A stretch of DNA of 64,000 nt, taken from contig JAODAQ010000037.1 of assembly GCA_025463515.1 (NCBI GenBank), forward strand, positions 1 through 64,000, given 5' to 3'. The stretch is from Rhodoglobus sp. (GTDB lineage: Bacteria > Actinomycetota > Actinomycetes > Actinomycetales > Microbacteriaceae). Shown here in pieces: positions 26,067 through 39,816 of the stretch (position 1 is its first letter; each line of letters starts with the position of its first letter). Below the pieces are notes generated by a model. It searched no databases. It was not told the DNA's origin and saw only the letters and a list, made by a program, of their open reading frames with translations. A program made the position numbers and the translations under genes.

Positions 26067-26833
26067 CAGAGTTCCAGCCGCACCGCTACCTCGAGCGCGG
26101 CCTCGATGCTGCGCATCCAGCCGTCCTTGAGGGCCTTCTCGACGCCCGAGTAGAGGCTGGTGCCGTCGAAGAGGTTGCTCGAGGTGGAGCAGATCATTCC
26201 CGAGCGCACCCCGCGCAGCCGCGCGACAACGTAGAGGGCGGCGCTCTCCATCTCGACATTGAGCACCCCGAGCCGGTTGAGCTCGGCGATCCACTCCGGC
26301 GTCTCCGCGTAGAAGGCGTCGTCGCTGGCGTTGATACCCGAGTGCACGGATGTCTCGGTGCCGGCGGTCAGCTCGCGCGCGACCTTGGCCAGCTCGAGCG
26401 CGATCTCGAGGTCGGGCACAGCGGGAAATCCGTGGTGCGCGTACGCCGCCGTGGTGCCGTCGTTGCGCAGGGCTCCCTCGCTCACGAGCAGGTCGCCGGG
26501 CTTCACGCCGGGCTGGAGCCCCGCGGATGACCCGACGCGGATGAACGAGGTCACCCCTACCCGGATCAGCTCCTCCACCGCGATCGCGGTCGACGGGCAT
26601 CCCATGCCGGTGGACGTCGCGGTGATGAGGCGGCCCTTGTACAGGCCCGTCATGGTCATGTGCTCGCGCTTGTGGGCGACGGTCTTCACGTCGGTGAGGA
26701 ACTCCGCGACGAGCGGCACGCGGAACGGATCCCCCGGCAGCAGCGCCACGGTCGACACCTCGCCGGGCGCGACGCCGATGTGGTACTGGCGCTCGCCAAC
26801 ACCGGCGGAACTCTTGTCTACAGCCTGGCTCAT
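26066..26833 (-). CDS. Uridine phosphorylase / nucleoside phosphorylase
   Basis: VALLPGDPFRVPLVAEFL; VGSSAGLQPGVKPGDLLVSEGALR; LNVEMESAALYVVARLRGVRSGMI. Confidence 0.88.
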   Translation of the reverse strand: MSQAVDKSSAGVGERQYHIGVAPGEVSTVALLPGDPFRVPLVAEFLTDVKTVAHKREHMTMTGLYKGRLITATSTGMGCPSTAIAVEELIRVGVTSFIRVGSSAGLQPGVKPGDLLVSEGALRNDGTTAAYAHHGFPAVPDLEIALELAKVARELTAGTETSVHSGINASDDAFYAETPEWIAELNRLGVLNVEMESAALYVVARLRGVRSGMICSTSSNLFDGTSLYSGVEKALKDGWMRSIEAALEVAVRLEL

Positions 26834-26927
26834 ACCGTCTCCGCAACTCTGGGGATCTACTCGGTACGATGTTATACCTCTCGGGAGGCGAGCGCGACGG
26901 GCGATCGTGGAAGACGGGCCGTCGGCC

Positions 26928-27608
26928 CTACGCCGCCGCCGACCGCGCCTCGTGCACGAGCAGGCCGCGGGGGGAGGACGGGAACCGGTCGAGCATCGCC
27001 TCGACTTCGGCCGCGTCGACGTTGGCGCCGAACAGTTCCGCGCCGGGCTCGAGTCGCGCGCCCTCGGCGAGGGGCCCGGCGACGACGGGGTCGAAGCCGA
27101 GGGCGTCCACGAGGGCTGCGGTCGCGGCGACGTCGGCCGGGGCATCCCCCGCGATTGCCAGCGCCTTGCGCCCGGGGGCGCCGGCCGGCCGTGCCTCCTG
27201 CTCCAGGTCGTGGTAGCCCATGTGGTTGAAGGCCTTCACGACGCGCGCCTCGGGCAGGGAGGACTGCACGAGCTCGCTCGTCGAGGTGCTCGGGTCGTCG
27301 AGGTCGTCGCGGATGCCGTCGATCTCCCACCAGTAGTTCATGGCGTCGAGGACGAGCTTGCCGCGCAGCGCGTCCGCCGGGATGCTGCGGTACTTGCCGA
27401 GCGGGAGCGCCAGGATCACGATGTCGGCCTGCTCCGCCGCATCGGCCGAGGTCGTCGCGATGGCCCCGGGGCTCAGTACCTCGACGATGAGGGCGATCTT
27501 CGACGGATCGCCCGAGCCCGAGACGAGCACTCGGTAGCCGGCCGCGACGGCGAGCCGTGCGAGCACGGTGCCGACCTTGCCGGCACCGAGGATGCCGATC
27601 GTGGTCAT
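26928..27608 (-). CDS. NADPH-dependent F420 reductase-like protein
   Basis: [53 protein letters not shown]. Confidence 0.8.
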   Translation of the reverse strand: MTTIGILGAGKVGTVLARLAVAAGYRVLVSGSGDPSKIALIVEVLSPGAIATTSADAAEQADIVILALPLGKYRSIPADALRGKLVLDAMNYWWEIDGIRDDLDDPSTSTSELVQSSLPEARVVKAFNHMGYHDLEQEARPAGAPGRKALAIAGDAPADVAATAALVDALGFDPVVAGPLAEGARLEPGAELFGANVDAAEVEAMLDRFPSSPRGLLVHEARSAAA

Positions 27609-28648
27609 GCTGCAGCCCTTCCCGCCAGGATGTCGCGGACCATCGGGACCACCTCGGTGCCGTACAGCTCCACGGCCTTCATTCTCGCGCTCGCGGGCAT
27701 GGTGCCGGAGGTGTAGATCAGGTCGAACCGCCCCACGCCCAGCTTCTCGACCGAGGACGCGATCCGCCGGGCGACGGTCTCGGCGGAGCCGACGTACATC
27801 GACCCGTGCGAGACCTCCGCGTCGAACTCCTCCCGGCGCAGCGGCCCCCAGCCGCGCAGTGCGCCGATGCGGTCGCGGATCACCTTGAAGCGCGGGTAGA
27901 ACAGCTCGAGCGCCTCCTCGTCGGTGTCGGCGATGAAGCCGGGAGAGTGCATCCCGACCGGATGCGCGACCGTGCCCGCGGCCTCGGCAGCCTGCTTGTA
28001 GAGGTCGATGTACGGCGCGAACCGCTCGGGGGCGCCGCCGATGATGGCGAGCATGAGCGGCAGACCGTAGTGGGCGGCCCGGATGACCGACTGCGGAGAT
28101 CCGCCGACGCCCACCCACGTGGTGAGGTGGCCCGACTCCGTCTTGGGGAACACGTCCGCGTCCTCGAGCGGGGCGCGCATGGTGCCGCTCCACGTGACGG
28201 GCTTCTCCTCGAGGAGCTTCGCGAACAGCTCGATCTTCTCCTCGAACAGCACGTCGTAGTCGCGGAGGCTGTAGCCGAACAGCGGGAACGACTCCGTGAA
28301 CGAGCCGCGGCCGAGGATGACCTCCGCACGGCCGTTGCTCAGGGCGTCGACGGTCGCGAACCGCTGGAACACCCGCACGGGGTCGTCGGAGCTCAGGACC
28401 GTGACACCCGACCCGAGTCGGATCCGCTCCGTGCGCGCGGCGATCGCGGCGAGCACCGTCTCGGGCGTCGACACGGCGTACTCGGGGCGGTGGTGCTCGC
28501 CGAGGGCGATCGCATCCACGCCGACCTGGTCGGCGAGCACCGCCTCGTCCACGACCTGCCGGATGGCCTGGGCGTAGGAGACCAGCTTGCCCGCGTCATC
28601 CTCGGGGACATCGCCGAAGGTGTCGAGGCCGAAGACGACGTCAGACAT
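27605..28648 (-). CDS. LLM class flavin-dependent oxidoreductase (paralog A)
   Basis: [14 protein letters not shown]...[68 protein letters not shown]. Confidence 0.9.
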   Translation of the reverse strand: MSDVVFGLDTFGDVPEDDAGKLVSYAQAIRQVVDEAVLADQVGVDAIALGEHHRPEYAVSTPETVLAAIAARTERIRLGSGVTVLSSDDPVRVFQRFATVDALSNGRAEVILGRGSFTESFPLFGYSLRDYDVLFEEKIELFAKLLEEKPVTWSGTMRAPLEDADVFPKTESGHLTTWVGVGGSPQSVIRAAHYGLPLMLAIIGGAPERFAPYIDLYKQAAEAAGTVAHPVGMHSPGFIADTDEEALELFYPRFKVIRDRIGALRGWGPLRREEFDAEVSHGSMYVGSAETVARRIASSVEKLGVGRFDLIYTSGTMPASARMKAVELYGTEVVPMVRDILAGRAAA

Positions 28649-29690
28649 TCGCGGCCTCCTTGGCGAGGAGCTCCTGCACGCGCGGCGCGACCTCGCTGCC
28701 GAGCAGCTCGATCGTGCGCGCCCGCGCCTCGCGGGGCAGGTGCATGATGTCGTACTTGAGGTCGAAGCGGTCGAGCTGGAGGTCGCGCGCGACGAGGGCG
28801 ATCTTGTTCGCGACGGTCTCGGGCGAGCCGACGAACAGCGCGCCGCCCTCGAGCTCCATGTCGAACCGCTCGCGGGAGGGGGCGTAGAACCCGCGCTCCG
28901 CGGAGATCTGGCGCACCACCGGCTCCCAGTAGCGCCACCAGGTCTCGCGGGCCTCCTCGTCGGTGTCGGCGATGAGGCCGAGCGAGTGCTGGCCGACCGG
29001 CTGGGCGGGGTTGCCGAACTGCTCGAGCGCCCGCTTGTACAGCTCGACGTGGCCGGCGAACCGCTGCGGCTGCCCGCCGATGATGGCGAGCATGAGCGGC
29101 AGGCCGTACCGCGCGGCGCGCACGACCGACTCCGGGCTGCCGCCCACGCCGATCCAGGTCGGGATGCCCCCCTCGCGCATGCGCGGGTGCAGTGCCTGCT
29201 CGGTGAGCGGTGCGCGCACCGAGCCCGACCACGTCACCGACTCCTCGCGCTGCAGGCGCATGAACAGGTCGAGCTTCTCCTCGAAGAGCTGCTCGTAGTC
29301 GGCCAGGTTGTACCCGAAGAGCGGGAACGACTCGGTGGCGGATGCCCGACCGAGGATCAGCTGCGCGCGCCCGTTCGACACCGCGTCGAGCGTGGAGAAC
29401 TCGTGGTACAGCCGCACCGGGTCGTTCGTACTGAGGACGGTGACCGAGGTGCCGAGCTTGATGCGCTCCGTCGCGGTGGCGATCGCGGCGAGCAGCACGG
29501 GCGAGGCCGAGTCGTTGTGGCCCTCGCGGTAGTGCTCGCCGACGCTGAACACGTCGAGTCCCACGGATTCGGCGAGCTTCGCCTCCTCCACGAGCAGGCG
29601 GACGGTCTCGGCGTCGCTGAGCACTCGGCCCGTCGCATCCGTCGCCACCTCCCCGAACGAGTTGAGCCCGAGTTCGAACGTGCCGGTCAT
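28641..29690 (-). CDS. LLM class flavin-dependent oxidoreductase (paralog B)
   Basis: ELGLNSFGEVATDATGR...VGEHYREGHNDSASPVLLAAIATATERIKLGTSVTVLSTNDPVRLYHEFSTLDAVSNGRAQLILGRAS. Confidence 0.9.
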   Translation of the reverse strand: MTGTFELGLNSFGEVATDATGRVLSDAETVRLLVEEAKLAESVGLDVFSVGEHYREGHNDSASPVLLAAIATATERIKLGTSVTVLSTNDPVRLYHEFSTLDAVSNGRAQLILGRASATESFPLFGYNLADYEQLFEEKLDLFMRLQREESVTWSGSVRAPLTEQALHPRMREGGIPTWIGVGGSPESVVRAARYGLPLMLAIIGGQPQRFAGHVELYKRALEQFGNPAQPVGQHSLGLIADTDEEARETWWRYWEPVVRQISAERGFYAPSRERFDMELEGGALFVGSPETVANKIALVARDLQLDRFDLKYDIMHLPREARARTIELLGSEVAPRVQELLAKEAANV

Positions 29691-29705
29691 AGTGTCCTCC
29701 AAGTG

Positions 29706-29746
29706 ATTGACGTATCAATTATCCACGGTATGATTGACATGTCAAT
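29706..29746. promoter_or_regulatory. Paired palindromes in the LLM/marR divergent promoter
   Basis: ATTGACGTATCAATT (29706-29720) and perfect palindrome ATTGACATGTCAAT (29733-29746). Confidence 0.75.
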
Positions 29747-29754
29747 TAGGAGGA

Positions 29755-30225
29755 ATGATGCCGCAAGCGAACACAGCACGGCGCTCGCCCACGTCGGACG
29801 AGCTGCGGGCCTGGCGCCTCTTCATCGAGACCGCCAACCAGCTGGGCAGCGTGCTCAACAGCCGCCTGCAGAGCGAGTCGGCCCTCTCCTCCGCTGACTA
29901 CTCGGTGCTCCTCGCACTCACGGAGGCCGACGGCCGGCACTTGCGGTCCTCCGCCCTCGCCACCCACGTCGGCTGGGAGCGCAGCCGCCTCTCGCACCAC
30001 TTGGGCCGCATGGAGGGGCGCGGGCTGATCCGCCGCGACGACTGCGCGACCGACAACCGCGGAGCGGAGATCGTGCTGACGGATGCCGGCGCCGCCGCCT
30101 TCCGCCGCGCCAGCAGCTCCCACCTGCACGCGGTGCGCGAGCTGTTCGTCGATGCGCTCACACCCGAGCAGATCATCGCCGCCGGAGAGATCGCGGCAGC
30201 CCTCAAGGCACGGCTCGAGAGCTGA
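29755..30225 (+). CDS. MarR family transcriptional regulator
   Basis: LSSADYSVLLALTEADGRHLRSSALATHVGWERSRLSHHLGRMEGRGLIRR wHTH; RBS AGGAGGA. Confidence 0.92.
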   Translation: MMPQANTARRSPTSDELRAWRLFIETANQLGSVLNSRLQSESALSSADYSVLLALTEADGRHLRSSALATHVGWERSRLSHHLGRMEGRGLIRRDDCATDNRGAEIVLTDAGAAAFRRASSSHLHAVRELFVDALTPEQIIAAGEIAAALKARLES

Positions 30226-30278
30226 GCACGCGAGCCTAGGGACGCGCCGCCCGGGGCGTCGCGATTTCTCCACAGGAG

Positions 30279-31664
30279 CTACCAGACGGGAGGGTGCCGC
30301 AGCTCCCGCGTGCTCTCGAGCTGCGCCGCGATGGCGAGCAGCGCGTGCTCCCCGCCGGGACGGCCGACCAGCTGCACCGCGACCGGGTGGCCAGCGGCAT
30401 CCTGCGACACCGGGAGCACGATGGCCGGCAGGCCCGTCGCGTTGGCGAAGCTGCTGTAGGGCGCGTACCGCACCTGCTGGGCGAAGTTCTCCTGGGCGTC
30501 CTCGGCGTCGAACCAGCCGATCGGCCGAGGCCGCTCGCCGAGCGCCGGGGTGAGTACCGCGTCGTACGGGGCGAACGCCGTGATCGTCTCGCGCTCGAAC
30601 ACGGCGGCGGCGGCGAGCGCGTCGGCGAGGTCGCGCGCACCGAGCGCGCGGCCGCTGCGCACGAGCCAGGCGGTGATCGGCTCGAGCAAGTGCAGCCGGT
30701 CCTCCTCCACGGGGATGCGGGCGGCGCTGGCCCGCCACAGCGTCGTGAAGAGCTCGGCGTACCCGCGCGGCCGCCAGTCGAGGGCGTCGACCTCGTGGCC
30801 GAGCCCGGTGAGGGTGCGGATCGCCTCGTCGACCGCCGCGGCCCCGTCGGGATCGGGGACGATCGCGTCGTCCCAGGGCGAGACCGCCGTGACGCCGAGG
30901 CGGTAGCGGCCCTCGAGCGTGAGCGCGCTGGGCAGGAAGGGCCCGGAGTTCGGTGCGCGAAGGGCGAAGGGGTAGGGCCGGCCGGTGGCGAGCGCGTCCA
31001 GCAGCAGCGCGGCATCCGCCACCGTGCGCGCGATGGGCCCGGCGACGGCGAGCCCCGCGAGCCCGTCGAGCCCGGAGCCGACGGGCAGCCTGCCGCGGGA
31101 GGGCTTGAGGCCCACGACCCCGACGGTGGCGGAGGGGATCCGGATGGACCCGCCGCCGTCCGATCCCGGGGCGAACGGCAGCATCCCGGAGGCGACCGCG
31201 ACCGCGGCACCCCCGCTCGATCCGCCGGCGCCCTTCGAGGAGTCCCAGGGGTCTCGGGCGGGCGGGGCGACGAGCGTCTCGGTGTAGCCGGTCATCCCGA
31301 ACTCCGGCGTGTTCGTCTTGCCGAGGCTGATCGCGCCGGCGTCGTCGAGCAGGAGGGCCAGGTCGTCCGACTGCTCGGCCACGTTGTCGGCGAACGCCCG
31401 CGAGCCGTACCGGGTGGCGACGCCGGCGCGCGCGACCAGGTCCTTGTCGGCGAAGGGCATCCCCCACAGCGGGCCGTCGGCCCTCTCCAGGGAGCCCGCC
31501 CGGGCGAGGGCCGCCCCCGCGGTGACCTCGACGAAGGCGCCGAGCACGGGGTTGAGGCGCTCGATGCGCTCGAGGTAGTGGGCCACCAGATCCCGCGGAG
31601 AGATCTCCCCGGAGCGCAGCGCCTCGACCTGGGCGAGCGCCGTCAGCTCGTGCAACTGCGACAT
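30279..31664 (-). CDS. Amidase (amidase signature family)
   Basis: GMPFADKDLVARAG...GKTNTPEFGMTGYTE...SSKGAGGSSGGAAVAVASGMLPFAPGSDGGGSIRIPSA. Confidence 0.93.
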   Translation of the reverse strand: MSQLHELTALAQVEALRSGEISPRDLVAHYLERIERLNPVLGAFVEVTAGAALARAGSLERADGPLWGMPFADKDLVARAGVATRYGSRAFADNVAEQSDDLALLLDDAGAISLGKTNTPEFGMTGYTETLVAPPARDPWDSSKGAGGSSGGAAVAVASGMLPFAPGSDGGGSIRIPSATVGVVGLKPSRGRLPVGSGLDGLAGLAVAGPIARTVADAALLLDALATGRPYPFALRAPNSGPFLPSALTLEGRYRLGVTAVSPWDDAIVPDPDGAAAVDEAIRTLTGLGHEVDALDWRPRGYAELFTTLWRASAARIPVEEDRLHLLEPITAWLVRSGRALGARDLADALAAAAVFERETITAFAPYDAVLTPALGERPRPIGWFDAEDAQENFAQQVRYAPYSSFANATGLPAIVLPVSQDAAGHPVAVQLVGRPGGEHALLAIAAQLESTRELRHPPVW

Positions 31665-31739
31665 GCTGCGAGCCTAGGCGGATGCCGCGCCCTCCGCTCG
31701 CGGCGAGACAGGGCTCTCTGGGAATTCCGTGGGCTGTGA

Positions 31740-33441
<1,702 letters not shown>

Positions 33442-33445
<4 letters not shown>

Positions 33446-33984
33446 CCGCGCTCCCCGACCTCGTAGGCCCTGGAGTCAAGCTGCTCTTCGTCGGCATCAA
33501 CCCCGGCCTGCGCACCGTGGCCGTCGGGGCGCACTTCGCCGGGCGGAGCAACCGGTTCTACCCGGCGCTACTGCGGGCGGGCATCCTCGACCGCCGTGTC
33601 GACAGCACGGACGGACTGCGGCCCGCCGACCTCGAGCACATCCTCGCGCGGGGCGTGGGCATCACGAGCCTCGTCGCCCGCGGCACCGCCAAAGCCTCCG
33701 AGCTCGACGACGGGGAGCTCGTCGCCGCCGTGCCCGACCTGCTCGCGCGGATCGCGGACTACCGGCCGGCGGTCGCGGCCTTCCTCGGGGTCACGGCGTA
33801 CCGCATCGCCTTCCAGCTGCCGAAGGCCGCGGTGGGGGTCCAGGCGCCGATCGGCGGGACAGCGGTCTGGGTGGTACCGAACCCGAGCGGCCTGAACGCG
33901 CACGAGACTGTCGACACCCTCGCCCGGGCGTACCGCGAGGCCGCGATCGCCGCGGGGATCGACGTGTACCCCCAGCCGGACTGA
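33442..33984 (+). CDS. mug: G/U mismatch-specific DNA glycosylase (Mug-like)
   Basis: KLLFVGINPGLRTVAVGAHFAGRSNRFYPALLRAGI; WVVPNPSGLNAH. Confidence 0.88.
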
Positions 33985-34027
33985 CTACGGTTGTAGCGGG
34001 TTCCAACCACCCGGCAGGAAGAGTGGC

Positions 34028-35605
<1,578 letters not shown>

Positions 35606-35638
35606 TGACGGGATGCCCCCAGCGAGTTCTCGGCTCAT

Positions 35639-35650
35639 ATACAGTTGTAT
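35639..35650. promoter_or_regulatory. Operator-like palindrome upstream of gntR
   Basis: ATACAGTTGTAT (ATACA-GT-TGTAT), 22 bp before the ATG. Confidence 0.5.
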
Positions 35651-35671
35651 CCAGAAGCCGAGGGGGTCGTC

Positions 35672-36379
35672 ATGGCCGTGTCACGGGACACGCGGAACAG
35701 TAGGAACGGACAGCGCCCGCCGTCCCCCTACGAGCAGCTCAAGCGCGACATCTCGGCCGGCGATCTGGGCCCCGGCTTCCCTCTCGTGGAGGGCACGCTG
35801 GCGGAGACCTTCGGGGTCAGCCGCACGCCGGTACGGGAGGCTCTCACCCGGCTCGAGCAGGACGGGCTGGTCATCCGGACCGATCGCGGGCTCGTCGTCC
35901 GCGAGCGCAGCCCTGAGGAGATCCTCGACATCTACGAGGTGCGCATCCTCCTGGCCGGCCTCGGCGCGCGCCAGGCGGCAGCGCGGCGGAGCATGCTCGA
36001 CCTCATCCGCATGCGCACGCGCCTCGAGGCGCTGGCCCAGGCAGACCCGCAAGACCTGACCGCCATCCTCCAGGCGAACCGCACGTTCCACCGCTCGGTC
36101 TGGAAAGCGAGCCACAACGCCCCGGTCGAAGAGGTCATGGACCGCCTCAACTACCAGATCTCCGCGCGCTACCCCATGACCACGCTGTCGGTGCCGGGCA
36201 GGCTGGAGAAGACCCTCGAGGAGCACGGCCGCCTGGTCGACGCCATCGAGGCCCAGGACACCGATCTCGCGGGCGAACTGGCCACCGCGCACTTCCGTGC
36301 GACACGGGATGCGCGGCTCAAGATGTGGACCGAGAGCCAGGCCTACCTCTCCGAGTACGGCGACGCGTCCGACTACTAG
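35672..36379 (+). CDS. GntR family transcriptional regulator (FadR/FCD type)
   Basis: YEQLKRDISAGDLGPGFPLVEGTLAETFGVSRTPVREALTRLEQDGLVIRT wHTH plus helical C-terminus. Confidence 0.92.
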   Translation: MAVSRDTRNSRNGQRPPSPYEQLKRDISAGDLGPGFPLVEGTLAETFGVSRTPVREALTRLEQDGLVIRTDRGLVVRERSPEEILDIYEVRILLAGLGARQAAARRSMLDLIRMRTRLEALAQADPQDLTAILQANRTFHRSVWKASHNAPVEEVMDRLNYQISARYPMTTLSVPGRLEKTLEEHGRLVDAIEAQDTDLAGELATAHFRATRDARLKMWTESQAYLSEYGDASDY

Positions 36380-36440
36380 CGCGCAGGAGTGCGGCCCGCC
36401 TCCCGGTGGGAGACGGGCCGCAGCCTGATTCAGCGTGCTA

Positions 36441-37427
36441 CTACTTGAACTCCTTCGCAGCAGCGGCCATGACGCCCTCCTGCTCCTTCCACACCTTCAC
36501 GAAGTCGTCGCTGCCCAGGAACTGGGTCTCGATGGACGCCTTCGCGTTCGTGTCGATGTAGCCCTTGTTGGCGGCGAGCTTGGAGAACACCTTCTCCGCG
36601 GCGGCACGGATGTCGTCAGGGACGCCAGCGGCGAAGCTGACCCCGAGACGGCTGTCGTACGTCACGTCGTAGCCCTCCTCCACGGCGGTGGGCACGTCGG
36701 GCACGAGCGTCGAGCGCTCGGGCCCCCACTGTGCCAGCACGCGGAAGTCGCCGGAGGCGATCTGGCCCGCGACGCCGCCGATCGCTCCGGAGAAGAACTC
36801 CACGTCGCCCGCGAGCAGGCCCTGGATCTTGTCCGGAGTGCCGTCGTAGGTGATGTAGTTGAACTTGACGCCGCCCTCCTTCTCAAGGCCGCCCAGGACG
36901 ATCGCGTCGTCCGCGCCGCCGTTGTAGCCGACGTTCATCTCCTTGGTCTTCGCCGCGGCGATGATGTCGTCGATCGACTTGTATGGCGAGTCCGCCTTCA
37001 CGACGAGGCCGTTCGGCGAGTAGCCGACGCTCGCGATCGGAGCGAAGTCGCTGAGGTCGAACGGCGCGGCATCCCCGGTGTAGATGTAGGTCAGGATCGC
37101 GGGCATGTTGATCATGGAGATCGTGTAGCCGTCCTTGGGGGCGGCGAGCAGGGCCTGCTGCGCCAGCTGGGTGCCGGCGCCCTCCTTGTTGACGACCTGC
37201 ACTCGCGCGCCGGTCTCGGTGGCGAGCTCGTCCGCGAGGGTCCGCGCCCACGTGTCGGAGACGCCGCCGGGGGCGAAGCCGACCACGAGGTCGATCGTCT
37301 TGCCCTTCACGGGCCAGGTGGCCCCGTCAGACGAGGTGCCGCCACCCGGGTTGGCGGGTGCGCTGCAGCCCACGAGCGCAAGAGCGACCGCCGCGGAGAC
37401 CGCGGCCAGGGAAAAGAGCTTTTTCAT
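36441..37427 (-). CDS. Tripartite tricarboxylate transporter (TTT) substrate-binding protein, TctC/Bug-like
   Basis: Lipobox ALVGCSA; KGKTIDLVVGFAPGGVSDTWARTLADEL. Confidence 0.9.
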   Translation of the reverse strand: MKKLFSLAAVSAAVALALVGCSAPANPGGGTSSDGATWPVKGKTIDLVVGFAPGGVSDTWARTLADELATETGARVQVVNKEGAGTQLAQQALLAAPKDGYTISMINMPAILTYIYTGDAAPFDLSDFAPIASVGYSPNGLVVKADSPYKSIDDIIAAAKTKEMNVGYNGGADDAIVLGGLEKEGGVKFNYITYDGTPDKIQGLLAGDVEFFSGAIGGVAGQIASGDFRVLAQWGPERSTLVPDVPTAVEEGYDVTYDSRLGVSFAAGVPDDIRAAAEKVFSKLAANKGYIDTNAKASIETQFLGSDDFVKVWKEQEGVMAAAAKEFK

Positions 37428-37480
37428 CGTTGAAAATCCTTTCGCAATGCAATGAATGTGACTGGGTTGGGGACCGGTGA

Positions 37481-39019
37481 CTACTTCTGCCCCTCCTTCG
37501 CGCGAACAGGCTCGGCGCTCCCGGTGCGGGCGCCCGCCTTCTTGCTGGAGGCTCGGATGGTCGTGAACACCTTGACGAGAAGGAGCACGACGATGAGTCC
37601 GTAGATGACCTGGCACACGGTGCTGCTGAACAGCAGTCCGCCGTAGTTGCCCTGCTCGATCGAGACGGCCCTGCGGAAGTTCTCCTCGAGCAGCGGCCCG
37701 AGCACGAGTGTGAGCGCGAGCGGCGCGAGCGGGAAGCCCAGCCGCTTCATGAGCAGCCCGGCAAGGCCGCCGATCCACATCACCAGGACGTCGAACATGC
37801 TGTTACGAACGCTGTAGGCGCCGATCGTCATGAAGCCGAGGGTCGCGCTGTAGAGGATGAGCGTCGGGATCTTGAGGAACGAGACCCACACCCGTACGAG
37901 CGGCAGGCTCATGATGAACAGCATGATGTTCGCCACGAACAGGCTGGCGATGAGCGTCCACGCCACCTCGGGGTGCTGCGCGAACAGCTGCGGGCCCGGC
38001 TGCAGGCCGTTGATCGTGAAGGCTCCGAGCAGGATCGCCATCGTGGTCGACGACGGGATGCCGAGGGTGAGCAGCGGGATGTAGTTCGACATTCCGAGTG
38101 CGTTGTTGGTCGTCTCCGGTCCGGCAACGCCCTGGATGGCGCCCTTTCCGAAACGCTCCGGATGCTTCGACAGCCGCTTCTCGATCGCGTACGACGTGAA
38201 GGTCGCCGCGGCCGCGGGCGAGCCCGGCAGCAGGCCGTAGAAGAACCCGAGGCCCGTTCCGCGGAAGATCGCGCCGCTGCTGTCCTTCAGGTCCTTCCAC
38301 GTGATCCGGATGGGCCCGACGTTGCCCGAGAAGTCGATGAGCGTCCTGCGGCCGATGCTCTCGAGGATCTCGGAGAGGCCGATGACGCCGATCGCGACGA
38401 TCACGAAGCTGATCCCGTCCGCGAGGTTGAGGTTGCCGGCGGTGAAGCGCGTGATCCCGGTGAACGGATCGAGGCCGACGAATCCCACGAACAGCCCGAT
38501 GCAGGCTGCGATCAGGCCCTTCACGAGGGAGTCGCCCGCGAGGCCGATCACGAGCACCAGCGCGAAGATCGTGATCGCGAACAGCTCGCGCGGGCCGAGC
38601 CCGACCGCGAAGCTCGACAGGTTCGTGGCGAAGACCAGCCCGACGAACGCGATCGTCCCGCCGATGAACGACCCGATGGCCGAGATCGCGAGAGCCTTGC
38701 CGCCCTGGCCGCGCTTGGTCATCGCGTACCCGTCGAGGGTCGTCGCTACCGACGAGATCTCGCCCGGCACGTTGAGCAGCACCGAGGTGATCGTGCCGCC
38801 GTACATCGATCCGTAGTAGATCGCGGCCATCATGATCGTGGACGGCGCCGGGCCGAGGAACAGGGCGAGCGGCAGCAGCAGCGAGGTGGCCGAGGCCGGA
38901 CCGAATCCGGGGATCACGCCGGTGAGCATGCCCAGGGCGCAGCCGATGAAGGCGAACAGCAGGTTCTCAGGGGTGAGGATGTTGGCGAAGCCCGCCAGGA
39001 GCCCTCCGAAGATGTCCAT
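37481..39019 (-). CDS. TTT transporter large membrane subunit, TctA-like
   Basis: [66 protein letters not shown]. Confidence 0.95.
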   Translation of the reverse strand: MDIFGGLLAGFANILTPENLLFAFIGCALGMLTGVIPGFGPASATSLLLPLALFLGPAPSTIMMAAIYYGSMYGGTITSVLLNVPGEISSVATTLDGYAMTKRGQGGKALAISAIGSFIGGTIAFVGLVFATNLSSFAVGLGPRELFAITIFALVLVIGLAGDSLVKGLIAACIGLFVGFVGLDPFTGITRFTAGNLNLADGISFVIVAIGVIGLSEILESIGRRTLIDFSGNVGPIRITWKDLKDSSGAIFRGTGLGFFYGLLPGSPAAAATFTSYAIEKRLSKHPERFGKGAIQGVAGPETTNNALGMSNYIPLLTLGIPSSTTMAILLGAFTINGLQPGPQLFAQHPEVAWTLIASLFVANIMLFIMSLPLVRVWVSFLKIPTLILYSATLGFMTIGAYSVRNSMFDVLVMWIGGLAGLLMKRLGFPLAPLALTLVLGPLLEENFRRAVSIEQGNYGGLLFSSTVCQVIYGLIVVLLLVKVFTTIRASSKKAGARTGSAEPVRAKEGQK

Positions 39020-39024
39020 GGTTA

Positions 39025-39711
39025 CTACCAGCCGAAGATTCTGGCAACGATGCCGTAGAGGAAGGGACCGATCCCGATCGGGTCGGGCAGGTAGATGCCG
39101 CCGACGTAGGCGCCGTAGGCCGCGAGCAGCAGCGTCAGTGCCGTGAAGATCATGACCTTCCACCACTTGAGCTGGGCGACGACCACGAACAGGCCGGTGA
39201 GGTAGACGAAGAGGAGCGGGATCATTCCGATCACCTCGACGAACGGGAGGGCCACGGCGCTCCAGACCAGCACGAAGATGAGCCGGATCGGGTGCGAGTC
39301 GGACTCGAGGGCGCCGGTCGCATCGGCGTCGTGAGCCGCAGCCTCGGCGAGTTCCTCCTGGGCCGCGCCCTCCTGGTGCGCGTAGTGGTCGAGGACCTCC
39401 TCACCGGGGGTCTCGTCCTCCACGTCCTTCTTGAGCGGCTTGGCCGTGAAGAGCCAGATCACCGAGAGAACGACGAGCGCGGCCGCAGCCAGGGCCGGGA
39501 AGGTCCCCGGCGCGGCCTGCGCTCCGTCGTTCAGCCCGTACGAGACCGCGACCGAGAGGAAGTACAGCGCGAGCAGCAGGATCACGATCGCAGCGATGCG
39601 CTCCGCGATCAGCCACGGGAACCGGGTCGTGACCCGGTTCACGGTCGCGGCTATCCATTCGCCGGCGGCGCGGGTCCGACGTGCGGACGCCACGCGGTCC
39701 AGGAAGCTCAT
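39025..39711 (-). CDS. TTT transporter small membrane subunit, TctB-like
   Basis: Four TM segments; located in the tct operon order. Confidence 0.85.
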   Translation of the reverse strand: MSFLDRVASARRTRAAGEWIAATVNRVTTRFPWLIAERIAAIVILLLALYFLSVAVSYGLNDGAQAAPGTFPALAAAALVVLSVIWLFTAKPLKKDVEDETPGEEVLDHYAHQEGAAQEELAEAAAHDADATGALESDSHPIRLIFVLVWSAVALPFVEVIGMIPLLFVYLTGLFVVVAQLKWWKVMIFTALTLLLAAYGAYVGGIYLPDPIGIGPFLYGIVARIFGW

Positions 39712-39759
39712 GCCTTCTCCTCTTTGAGTTCGGCTCGACACGATCCACTCGTGCACATC

Positions 39760-39774
39760 TGTATACAGGAGTAT
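39760..39774. promoter_or_regulatory. Operator-like motif upstream of tctB
   Basis: TGTATACAGGAGTAT; ATACAGGAGTAT differs at 2 of 12 positions from the gntR-upstream palindrome. Confidence 0.45.
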
Positions 39775-39816
39775 TGCGTTAGCCGGTTGCAGTGTCAAAT
39801 AACCGGCTTGGCGAGC

